A stretch of DNA of 64,000 bases from DAIOEK01 sp964648485. Its GTDB lineage: Bacteria; Chloroflexota; Anaerolineae; Anaerolineales; Anaerolineaceae. The translations under genes and the position numbers were made by a program. The DNA is taken from positions 97,960 to 161,959 of the forward strand of contig CAZYOF010000008.1 of NCBI GenBank assembly GCA_964648485.1, written 5' to 3'. Shown piece after piece: positions 32,834-40,854 of this stretch. The notes under the pieces were generated by a model. It was not told where the DNA came from. It did no database searches and saw only the letters and a program-made list of their open reading frames with translations. Position 1 is the first letter of the stretch; each line of letters opens with the position of its first letter.

Positions 32834-33405
32834 TGCCAGAAAACCTTCTTTCAGCTTCTGAACGTACGATTTTATTAACCACTGCCCGTGAAGCGATTAC
32901 ACGCGCGGCAAACCACCAATCGCTCACAATGCCATCGCACCAGGGTGTTCCTTCTGTTTTACTCCAGGATGGAGCCTCGTTTGTAACCCTCACGATTGAT
33001 GGTGATCTGCGTGGATGCATCGGCGCGTTGGAAGCGTACCAGCCATTATTAGATGATGTCTGGGAACATGCTATCGCCGCAGCGATGGAAGATTACCGCT
33101 TCAGACCCGTTCAACCATATGAGCTATCGCGCATAAAAATAGAGATTTCCCGTCTGACAACACCTGTTAAATTAGATTACAAGGGATCAGATGACCTTTT
33201 ATCTAAACTTCAGCCCAATGTAGATGGCGTGATCCTCCGTGAAGGCAGACATAGGGCAACGTTCCTTCCACAAGTGTGGGATAAACTGCCCCGACCGGAG
33301 GAATTTTTGACTCATCTTTGCATGAAAATGGGAGCACCGGGAGATTACTGGCAGAAGATGCCACTTGAAGTGAGTGTTTACCGTGTGGAAGAATTTCATG
33401 AATAA
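32833..33405 (+). CDS. amrA: AMMECR1-domain protein (AmmeMemoRadiSam system protein A)
   Basis: The 190-residue AMMECR1 protein carries the family signature LRGCIGALEAYQPL with its Cys, then FRPVQPYELSRIKIEISRL and the C-terminal LTHLCMKMGAPGDYW. In many prokaryotes it occurs with a Memo-like protein (B) and a radical SAM protein (S); neither is adjacent here, though they could be elsewhere. The activity is not established, and an RNA or protein modification role has been proposed. It is coupled to the flavin reductase gene by a one-base overlap, and a terminator follows immediately. Confidence 0.9.
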   Translation: MPENLLSASERTILLTTAREAITRAANHQSLTMPSHQGVPSVLLQDGASFVTLTIDGDLRGCIGALEAYQPLLDDVWEHAIAAAMEDYRFRPVQPYELSRIKIEISRLTTPVKLDYKGSDDLLSKLQPNVDGVILREGRHRATFLPQVWDKLPRPEEFLTHLCMKMGAPGDYWQKMPLEVSVYRVEEFHE

Positions 33406-33406
33406 G

Positions 33407-33439
33407 AAAAAGCCTGCCATGAAAAATGGCAGGCTTTTT
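33407..33439. terminator. Bidirectional terminator between amrA and the DUF4013 gene
   Basis: The 14-bp stem AAAAAGCCTGCCAT/ATGGCAGGCTTTTT (33407-33420, 33426-33439) has a five-base loop. T-runs are present in both directions, and it lies between two convergent genes. Confidence 0.92.
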
Positions 33440-33461
33440 ACTCGTACCTGAAATTTTACAA

Positions 33462-34115
33462 TTATTTGCCGGTGGCGATCATATACGCCTGTCCAAAGAA
33501 ATGACCGGTTATCGCCATGGAGTAAACCAGCGTAAGTAAAACACCAATACCACAGGCGATTGATCCCAGTGGGGCGATAAGCGATGCAATTAATGCCCCA
33601 ATGAGCGCGAGGAATAAAGGTCCAATCGCTTTCTTGACTAAACCTAAAACTACGCCAAACTTAAGAGCTTCTGAAATCTTTCCAAATTCAGCATAGCGCC
33701 CATAAGCGATGGGGTAAACCAGATACAGAAGAATACCGAAAACGAAATACAGTAAACCGAAACAAACCGCAATGACAGCGGTGGCAATACCCGCAATTTC
33801 TGCGGCATCTCCATTGGTCATTCCGGTTAATATCGCAATAAAGATAGACTGGATGATAGCCAACACAATCAGAGGGATTGCGTAAACCAATCCAACTACA
33901 AACCCTCCAAAACCGCGGGAGAGTTGTCCACCAAAATCCAGGTTGGGCAGGGTAACCGGATCGTGGTTAATCATTTTCTTCATGATGTCCAGCATCCATC
34001 CCAGCAGAACGATCTGTCCCAGAATTGGGATGAGACTGATAAGACCCATAATGGCTACTTTTTTAAACCACTCTGAGTCTTCAAATACAAAACTGAAAGG
34101 TTTTCCGAATTGCAT
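33462..34115 (-). CDS. DUF4013 family membrane protein
   Basis: The 217-residue polytopic membrane protein has about five helices. It matches DUF4013 by its N-terminal FVFEDSEWFKKVAIMGLISLIPILG segment (shown in part), the GWMLDIMKKMINHDP loop, LPNLDFGGQLSRGF and the final FFGQAYMIATGK. The function is unknown. AGGAGGAG lies before the ATG at 34115. It is a single-gene unit, bounded by a bidirectional terminator downstream and by 174 bases of non-coding DNA upstream. Confidence 0.85.
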   Translation of the reverse strand: MQFGKPFSFVFEDSEWFKKVAIMGLISLIPILGQIVLLGWMLDIMKKMINHDPVTLPNLDFGGQLSRGFGGFVVGLVYAIPLIVLAIIQSIFIAILTGMTNGDAAEIAGIATAVIAVCFGLLYFVFGILLYLVYPIAYGRYAEFGKISEALKFGVVLGLVKKAIGPLFLALIGALIASLIAPLGSIACGIGVLLTLVYSMAITGHFFGQAYMIATGK

Positions 34116-34289
34116 AGCTCCTCCTTATTGATTCCTGATGTTTACATTAGTTTAGCATAGCATACTTGTAAAATACAACGGATGCAAGCAAAAATCTATG
34201 CATCCATTGTAAATAATTTCCTTTAATGTACAAATGGATAAAAACAGCTTTCAGCAGTGGCAAAACAAGGCAGCATGGTAACCTGGTGA

Positions 34290-34556
34290 TTAAAGGTATG
34301 CTGTTTGCTGTACATTCAGTACAAAAATGGTCGCCCGCTTCTGGTTTGGATCGCTGGACAGCGAGCAGGTATCCCGCAATATTTGCAATGCTTGTTCCAC
34401 CTGGTGATCTTCAACACCAATGAGCAGTGTGGATGAGCCTTTCCTCAAAAAACCACCGGTGGAAGCAACCAAAGTTACCCTGAAGCTCATCGAAGTTAAA
34501 GCTCTTGAAACAGGTTCTGTGTCTTGGTCTTGAATTATCGCAATTATGAGTTTCAT
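34290..34556 (-). CDS. DarA/PstA-like cyclic-di-AMP receptor protein
   Basis: The 88-residue PII-like protein is of the cyclic-di-AMP receptor family (DarA/PstA). Family features are MKLIIAIIQDQD at the N terminus, VTLVASTGGFLRKGSSTLLIG in the middle (the ligand loop, Thr-Gly-Gly-Phe-Leu) and a final beta strand. Family members bind cyclic-di-AMP as trimers; their targets are largely unknown. It is the last gene of a three-gene unit, separated by only two bases from a second copy of the same family, itself overlapping the glycosidase gene. The short ~15-residue loop between strands is shorter than in B. subtilis DarA (~109 residues). Confidence 0.93.
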   Translation of the reverse strand: MKLIIAIIQDQDTEPVSRALTSMSFRVTLVASTGGFLRKGSSTLLIGVEDHQVEQALQILRDTCSLSSDPNQKRATIFVLNVQQTAYL

Positions 34557-34558
34557 CG

Positions 34559-34897
34559 CTATATCACCTCAAAGTGTTCCACTTCCAGAGCGAAAATTGC
34601 TGCGCCGCCGATGGTAACTGGGGTGGGCGCTGGCAGGGGAAGAGGAGCGCTTTCTAATGGAATGGAAATATACTCAACCCGTTGGCGGCAATTCCTTTGC
34701 AGTTCCGCCATCACCTGGTTTTGTAAAGCAACAGGTATGCCGATGAGAAGAGTGGCATTACGCCTGCCTAAAAAACCGCCTACACTGGGTAACCGGGTAA
34801 CGGTGACACCCAGTTTGGTGAGTGCGGATGTTGCGTTGTCACTGTCTTGAGCCTGAACCACGGCAATCCAAAGACTGGCATTCTGGCTGTCTGTCAT
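34559..34897 (-). CDS. Second DarA-like cyclic-di-AMP receptor protein, diverged
   Basis: The 112-residue paralogue of the next gene has VTVTRLPSVGGFLGRRNATLLIG in the ligand-loop position (shown in part) but replaces the usual Ser-Thr-Gly-Gly-Phe by Ser-Val-Gly-Gly-Phe. The large loop is extended and Pro-rich (ESAPLPLPAPTPVTIGG). It overlaps the glycosidase stop by four bases and precedes the first DarA-like gene by two bases. The two may form homo- or heterotrimers. Whether this copy still binds cyclic-di-AMP is uncertain because the Thr of the signature is lost. Confidence 0.88.
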   Translation of the reverse strand: MTDSQNASLWIAVVQAQDSDNATSALTKLGVTVTRLPSVGGFLGRRNATLLIGIPVALQNQVMAELQRNCRQRVEYISIPLESAPLPLPAPTPVTIGGAAIFALEVEHFEVI

Positions 34898-37296
34898 GTT
34901 CTTTCACCGTCTCCTTTCCTCTCGATGATCCTTTTTTCCGGACCTGTCAACTGGATTGTCTGCCCGTCTCTAAAGGTGATCTCTGTTTCTTCTTTACACC
35001 TCATTAACCGGGTTCCCTTGAAATGGATAACCACATCCCAGGGATATGGATTTTTCCCTGATATTGTCATCCGTTCTGATGAAAAGATCTCCAATCCCAG
35101 ACTTCGTAGGAACAATCCAATCGGAGGCAGACTCAGGATCGAATTTCTGGTGCCTGTTGCCAATCCGGTTTTTGCATCCAGATGATCCACAAAGCTGCCT
35201 GTCTGCCTGATTACTTTAATTATAGCTTCCATCAGCTTATTTACAAGCTGACCAGTCTCTTCTTGATAACCATACCGCAGCATCCCATCCATAACCATGC
35301 TCATCACGCCAATGTGAGCAAAATAGCTTGTTTCTTTATTTCGTGAAGCTTTTTCGGGTTTGTTCATCATCGGTAAGCCGGCAGGGAAAGGTTCAAACCA
35401 ATGAGGCAGCAGATTCTTTCTAATCAATATTTCTGCCTGTTTGTCATCGAGCAACCCTGCCCAGAGGGGCATAAACTGTGTCAGGTCACTCTGATTTATT
35501 TGCAGATACTCCAGCTTCCATTGAATTCCTTCCGGTAGATTCCAAATGGTTAACTGGTCAATAGAAATGTATGAATTTAAACAGGTCAGGATAATCCCGT
35601 CATTTGTCCAATCGGATGGGGATGTGAGGATTTTTTGTAAGTCCTTTTTCCCGTCTATGCCTTTTCCAATGATCTGCACTTCCAGTGGGATAGGCGTTGG
35701 TTGCTTGTACTTTATCTTTAAACATAAGCGCGTGGGTTTCTGAAATGAGCAATCCAGGTGAAATGTCCCACTTCCTTCCCCAGTGGATAACACACCACCA
35801 TCCGGTGTATCGTGTGAATCTCTGTCACGGTAACAATACTGCTTTTTGCGGGTATCCCACAAAATTTTGGCAGATGACCGTACTCGCTCAGCCAGAGCCT
35901 GATAGTTCGTGAAATCCTCTTTACGGCCTAGTTGACCAGCCAGAATTGCCATAGCCCGGCATTCATGGAAAAGGTATGCAGCCAGCTCTGGTGCCTCAAT
36001 CACCCCGGGTGGATAACCTTTTCCATTGGGTTGCCAGCGATTAAATAGCGGGTTGTCCTCCCACCCGGTTTGAAGGATATGATCACCCTCAGGCAGCAGA
36101 TCGCCATCTTTATCATGGTCAGCATCTATCCACCGGTCAAGGAAGTGCTTCAGCAGGTTATAGCTTTCAGCAATGATGGGATTTCCGGGCAGGCTGCCGG
36201 CTATCTCCGCCAGGCTTGCAGCCATGATCGGCGGCGCGAGGATCTTTGCCTCATATCCACCTAATCCATACCTGGCGTCAATGTTTCCAAACCCCTGTTG
36301 CTTTTGGATGAAATTGGAAAAAACGCCCAGGGCAAGATTTGGTTTAGCCGGTAGAAGAAAGTTCCGAATTGCATAATAAACCTCAAATGCAGTGAGCCCT
36401 TGCTGCTCGGGGTCATAGTCTGATCCATTACCCCTGATCGAATAACCGCTGTCAGGCAGTCTTGATTCAACCGGGTGGGCAAATGGCATTACTTCTGTGG
36501 GTGAATGAAACAACCGCTGGCTCTGAATTGCAGCCAGTTGAAATAACTCGTTCCACTCACTATTTCCGGTTTCGATATGGATATTTTCGTTTTCGTATGC
36601 TTTAACCTGCCGGATGATGGCGGGCGTCCGCGTGGAATCACAGGCCATCATCGCTGCGTCCAGACTGTGTTTACGACTGTTTTTTGCACTGACCGCCCAG
36701 CGTATCTGAATTGTACTGTCGGGTTGAATACTTGTTTCAACGACCAGACCCGGTTGTGGACGGTTGACCTGTTTGGGCATCCCGGCTACTACGCATACCG
36801 GGTATAGATTCTCTGTTTTACCTGTCAGAATGAGTCTGCCGTTCTCTTCCTGCACTGTAGTTTGCTCTCCAGGAGGGAGCGGAAGCAGACGCATTAGAAC
36901 ACCTGCGCGTAAACGCTTTTCACGGTTACTCCTGGAAGTTATGGAAAACTGCCCGGCCAGTGTTTGTGAATCCGGAACTGTAATAGCAAGTGTGACGTTA
37001 ATATCATTAAATAAATGGATCCGGTATCTTGCCAGATTGGGTAGGAGAATCTCCAGATCTATCTCAGGAGGAGGTTCCCGAAACGGCAAGTTATTTGCAT
37101 CCAGAATTACCGGTATAATTTGAACACTCCTGGCACGCAATCCATAGGTAGTCTGGCAGCAAAACCCCAGGGGATGTTGGATATTTGGCACAATCTCCCA
37201 GGTTTGATCGTTACAAAAATCGGTATCCGAATATTGGGAGTCAGCTGATAAAACCGGATGGAATGGAATTTGAAAGCCTGAATTATGGATTGGCAT
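34894..37296 (-). CDS. Six-hairpin glycosidase (GH63/mannosylglycerate-hydrolase-like)
   Basis: The 800-residue cytoplasmic protein has no signal peptide. An N-terminal beta-rich region of ~280 residues is followed by an alpha/alpha-barrel from about residue 290 on. Landmarks are RLPDSGYSIRGNGSDYDPEQ, WIDADHDKDGDLLPEG, TGWEDNPLFNRWQP (resembling the catalytic-Asp loop of GH63/MGH-like enzymes), LWDTRKKQYCYRDRDS and FPAGLPMMNKPEKAS near the C-terminal barrel. A beta-sandwich insert sits at ~510-590. The substrate could be glucosyl/mannosyl-glycerate or another small glycoside, or an oligosaccharide; the family call is moderate. Its stop overlaps the DarA-like gene by four bases, so translation is coupled. 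Confidence 0.75.
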   Translation of the reverse strand: MPIHNSGFQIPFHPVLSADSQYSDTDFCNDQTWEIVPNIQHPLGFCCQTTYGLRARSVQIIPVILDANNLPFREPPPEIDLEILLPNLARYRIHLFNDINVTLAITVPDSQTLAGQFSITSRSNREKRLRAGVLMRLLPLPPGEQTTVQEENGRLILTGKTENLYPVCVVAGMPKQVNRPQPGLVVETSIQPDSTIQIRWAVSAKNSRKHSLDAAMMACDSTRTPAIIRQVKAYENENIHIETGNSEWNELFQLAAIQSQRLFHSPTEVMPFAHPVESRLPDSGYSIRGNGSDYDPEQQGLTAFEVYYAIRNFLLPAKPNLALGVFSNFIQKQQGFGNIDARYGLGGYEAKILAPPIMAASLAEIAGSLPGNPIIAESYNLLKHFLDRWIDADHDKDGDLLPEGDHILQTGWEDNPLFNRWQPNGKGYPPGVIEAPELAAYLFHECRAMAILAGQLGRKEDFTNYQALAERVRSSAKILWDTRKKQYCYRDRDSHDTPDGGVLSTGEGSGTFHLDCSFQKPTRLCLKIKYKQPTPIPLEVQIIGKGIDGKKDLQKILTSPSDWTNDGIILTCLNSYISIDQLTIWNLPEGIQWKLEYLQINQSDLTQFMPLWAGLLDDKQAEILIRKNLLPHWFEPFPAGLPMMNKPEKASRNKETSYFAHIGVMSMVMDGMLRYGYQEETGQLVNKLMEAIIKVIRQTGSFVDHLDAKTGLATGTRNSILSLPPIGLFLRSLGLEIFSSERMTISGKNPYPWDVVIHFKGTRLMRCKEETEITFRDGQTIQLTGPEKRIIERKGDGERT

Positions 37297-37359
37297 ATAT
37301 TCATTTTAAGGGTGAGTGAGTAACGGGTCAAAGGTTTTTTATATTTTGAGGGTGAGACG

Positions 37360-40300
37360 ATGACGGTACCTGAATTTGAGGATTTTGATAATGCAAACCA
37401 GAATGGGGATGAAAATAATGATTCCCGTGAGAAGTTTCGAAAACTGATAACCTCGGAAGAAATGAGGTTTTATCTTGAATCTGGTGAGACCCTGGCAGAT
37501 CAGAATGCCACGCTCGATGTATCTGAACTTTTACCAGAACCTCCCCATTCGGATTCTTCTACTCCGCCGCATATGGCAGAAGGTAACCCCAACCCCCACC
37601 CATCTTCACCCGAACCTGAGATGACGCCTTCCACTCCTGTCAATCATGCAAATCAACCACGTCCTTTCATCTCGAATGCAGATCTCATTCCACCAGCGCC
37701 ACCTGTAAGAGGAGATACACCTCCCAGGCGGATACCCAATCCGCCTCCACCAATTTCGCTTACGCCAACCCCGAATTTATCCAAACCGGCAGTGGATAAA
37801 AATGGTATGCCGCTCCCCCGCCGGGTCGAAGAAATTGATGTCAATGCGACCCGCGTCATTCCTGTTAAGCGCAATCTCCCGTCATCTGGCAGTACTCCTG
37901 TAAACGCAGGCAGACCAACCGGGCAGACTCCGACCGTGAGATCTAACCAATTTCCATCCGATTCCATTCCGGTGCGCCCATTATCAGACAGTCAACCCGG
38001 ACCCACGATCCGCTCAGGATCAGGGGGCGGTGGACCTTCTGGTAACCGCCCGCCGCGCAAACCATCTGGATCATCCTTCAATTGGGGTGGCTGCCTGGTC
38101 AAAGGATTTGTCGGATTGATGTTCACCATCATTCTCATCTTTGTCGGCATCGGTTCCTTTATGGTGTTTGAATACTTCCGCATCGCCCGTGCATTACCCG
38201 ATTACAGCGACCTGCAATCCCGCACTTCTCAGTTTGAAACCACCCGTATTCTGGACCGGAATGGTGACATCTTATACGAGATACTTGATCCCAATGCTGG
38301 CAGACGGACTTATATTCCACTGGAAAAAATTTCACCCTATCTGGTGGCAGCAACAATTGCTACAGAAGATAAGGAATACTACCAGCATCCCGGATTTGAC
38401 CCAATTGCGATTTCGCGTGCGATGTGGCAAAACTATACCAGCGGGGAGATTGAATCGGGCGCCTCGACGATCACCCAGCAACTCGCCCGTACCCTCCTCT
38501 TCTCGCCGGAAGAACGGTATGAACAATCCATCCAGCGGAAAACACGTGAAATTGTGCTGGCTGCAGAAATTACCCGTAAGTACTCCAAGGATGAGATCCT
38601 TGAAATGTACTTGAATGAAAACAACTATGGCAATTTAGCCTATGGTGTGGAAGCTGCGGCACAAACATACTTCAATACTTCTGCTGATAAATTGAATCTG
38701 GCTCAATCCGCTTTTCTGGCTGGGATACCCCAGACGCCTGCGGTCTATGACATCTATACCAACCGCGAAGCGACAATAAACCGGTTTAAGCAGGTCCTGC
38801 TCCTTATGCTGGAACTGAGTGGTGAAACAGATTGTATTGATGTAAGCAATAATGCGCAGCCGGTCTGTGTTTCTCAAACGGATGTAATGGCTGCGCTGGA
38901 TGAAATTACCGGGTATGAATTTAAACCGGTCAAATTCGAAATGAAATACCCGCACTGGGTAAATTACATCCGTACCTTGCTGGAAGAAAAGTATGACCCG
39001 CAAACAATCTTCCGTTCCGGATTCACCGTTTACACGACACTGGACCCGGACCTGCAGGAGAAGGCGGAAGAGGTTGTCCGCGCCCAGGTGGATTCACTTG
39101 CCGACCGTAAAGTACAGGATGGGGCTCTGGTGGCTATCCGTCCGGAAACAGGTGAAATACTCGCCATGGTCGGTTCTGCTGATTTCTATAATGAAGCAAT
39201 CTCCGGGCAGGTGAATATGGCAGTCAGCCCCCGTCAGCCGGGTTCATCCATCAAACCGCTCACGTATGTTGCCGCGTTTGAAAAGGGATGGACGCCCGCG
39301 ACGCTCATCTGGGATGTTCCTTCCGAATTCCCCCCATCAGGGAATCCGGATGATCCCCGCGACCCGTACAAGCCGGTCAACTACGATGGAAAATTCCATG
39401 GTCCGGTCCTCCTGCGGGATGCGCTTGCCAATTCTTATAATGTGCCGGCTGTGAAAGCCTTAAACTTTGTGGGCATATATGACAACCCCGAAACACCCCA
39501 GAAAGAGGGGTTGATTGAATTTGCCCGCCGTATGGGGATCGAATCCCTCAACCGGGAGGATTATGGACTCTCGCTCACCCTGGGCGGTGGCGAAGTTACC
39601 CTGCTGGAGCTTACCCGCGCTTTCTCCATCTTTGCCAATAACGGCAGCATGGTTCCCTCGGTTGCGATCACCAAAATTGTGGATTATCAGGGTAACACGG
39701 TATTCGAACACCAACCTGAACCAGGTCATCAGGTGATTCGGGCAGAGCATGCTTACCTGATCTCTTCCATCCTCTCAGATAAACGGGCAAGGATTCCCAT
39801 GTTTGGTGAGAACCCGGTCATCAACCTGCCATTTACCGCTGCCGTCAAAACGGGTACCACCAATGATTTCCGCGATAACTGGACGGTCGGGTACACCCCC
39901 GATCTGGCGATTGGCGCCTGGGTGGGGAATGCAGACTACACGCCCATGCAAAACACGACCGGATTGACCGGTGCTGCGCCCATCTGGGCGGAGGTGATGC
40001 AATACGGTATCGATAAACTCACCGGGAATAATCCCTCTGGTTTTAATAAACCCGGTGGAATTATCGAGCGTGAAATATGTGCCGTTAGTGGTACAGAACC
40101 ATCAAAGTCGTGTCCTGACACGAAAGACGAAATCTTTGCTGCCGACCAGCCGCCCCTGCCGAAAGATCAGGATCTCTGGCAGGAAGTAACGATAGATACC
40201 TGGACGGGATTACGCGCATCTGATGCCTGTTCCGAATTCACCGATGATATCGCGACCATGAATATCAGCGATTCCTCTGCCCGCAAATGGATCCGCCAGA

Positions 40301-40848
40301 CGGATGAGGGTGCTTCATGGGCAAAGAAAATGAAGTTCAAAAAACCCTATACCTTTACGCCTTCAAGAGCCTGTTCAAAGGATGACCCGCAGCCAACCTT
40401 ACGTTTTGTGGGGTTGTCAGAAAACATGCGGATTGATGATTCACCATTGGAGATTGAAATTCAGGCATATGCAGATGATTATAAGAATGTTAGCCTCTCC
40501 TATGGTCTGGGTCGTGATCCTGATAAGTGGATTACCCTCGTAAAGGAAGATTCTGCTAAATACCAGCGGACAGACCGCATCTACACCTGGGACCTTGAAG
40601 AACTTCCTGCGGGTGTGGTTTCGTTGAAGCTTTATATGGTGAGCAAGTCAGGCGGCTATGCCGAGAGAATCATTCGGTTGAATTTACAGGTGCCTACACC
40701 TACCCCGACTGCCACTCCTACCGCCACGATTACGCCGACCATGACAGATACACCTACACCCACGCAGACGCCGACACCTACGAATACATCTGAACCGACA
40801 GCAACGACAGTACCACCCACTCTGGAAGCAACCACGCCCGCACCATAG
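37360..40848 (+). CDS. PBP1A-family bifunctional penicillin-binding protein
   Basis: The 1162-residue protein has a cytoplasmic N-terminal tail of ~240 residues, Pro/Ser-rich, and one membrane helix (~245-275). A GT51 glycosyltransferase follows with catalytic Glu336 in ATEDKEYYQHPGFDP and GASTITQQLARTLLF. The transpeptidase has the catalytic Ser629 in QPGSSIKP, SYN in LANSYNVPAVKA, and KTGT in AAVKTGTTNDF. After an Ig-like region the last ~45 residues are Thr-Pro repeats, as in several surface proteins here. It polymerises and cross-links peptidoglycan. The N-terminal tail is far longer than in E. coli PBP1A and may bind a cytoplasmic partner. Confidence 0.95.
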   Translation: MTVPEFEDFDNANQNGDENNDSREKFRKLITSEEMRFYLESGETLADQNATLDVSELLPEPPHSDSSTPPHMAEGNPNPHPSSPEPEMTPSTPVNHANQPRPFISNADLIPPAPPVRGDTPPRRIPNPPPPISLTPTPNLSKPAVDKNGMPLPRRVEEIDVNATRVIPVKRNLPSSGSTPVNAGRPTGQTPTVRSNQFPSDSIPVRPLSDSQPGPTIRSGSGGGGPSGNRPPRKPSGSSFNWGGCLVKGFVGLMFTIILIFVGIGSFMVFEYFRIARALPDYSDLQSRTSQFETTRILDRNGDILYEILDPNAGRRTYIPLEKISPYLVAATIATEDKEYYQHPGFDPIAISRAMWQNYTSGEIESGASTITQQLARTLLFSPEERYEQSIQRKTREIVLAAEITRKYSKDEILEMYLNENNYGNLAYGVEAAAQTYFNTSADKLNLAQSAFLAGIPQTPAVYDIYTNREATINRFKQVLLLMLELSGETDCIDVSNNAQPVCVSQTDVMAALDEITGYEFKPVKFEMKYPHWVNYIRTLLEEKYDPQTIFRSGFTVYTTLDPDLQEKAEEVVRAQVDSLADRKVQDGALVAIRPETGEILAMVGSADFYNEAISGQVNMAVSPRQPGSSIKPLTYVAAFEKGWTPATLIWDVPSEFPPSGNPDDPRDPYKPVNYDGKFHGPVLLRDALANSYNVPAVKALNFVGIYDNPETPQKEGLIEFARRMGIESLNREDYGLSLTLGGGEVTLLELTRAFSIFANNGSMVPSVAITKIVDYQGNTVFEHQPEPGHQVIRAEHAYLISSILSDKRARIPMFGENPVINLPFTAAVKTGTTNDFRDNWTVGYTPDLAIGAWVGNADYTPMQNTTGLTGAAPIWAEVMQYGIDKLTGNNPSGFNKPGGIIEREICAVSGTEPSKSCPDTKDEIFAADQPPLPKDQDLWQEVTIDTWTGLRASDACSEFTDDIATMNISDSSARKWIRQTDEGASWAKKMKFKKPYTFTPSRACSKDDPQPTLRFVGLSENMRIDDSPLEIEIQAYADDYKNVSLSYGLGRDPDKWITLVKEDSAKYQRTDRIYTWDLEELPAGVVSLKLYMVSKSGGYAERIIRLNLQVPTPTPTATPTATITPTMTDTPTPTQTPTPTNTSEPTATTVPPTLEATTPAP

Positions 40849-40854
40849 GCGCAG

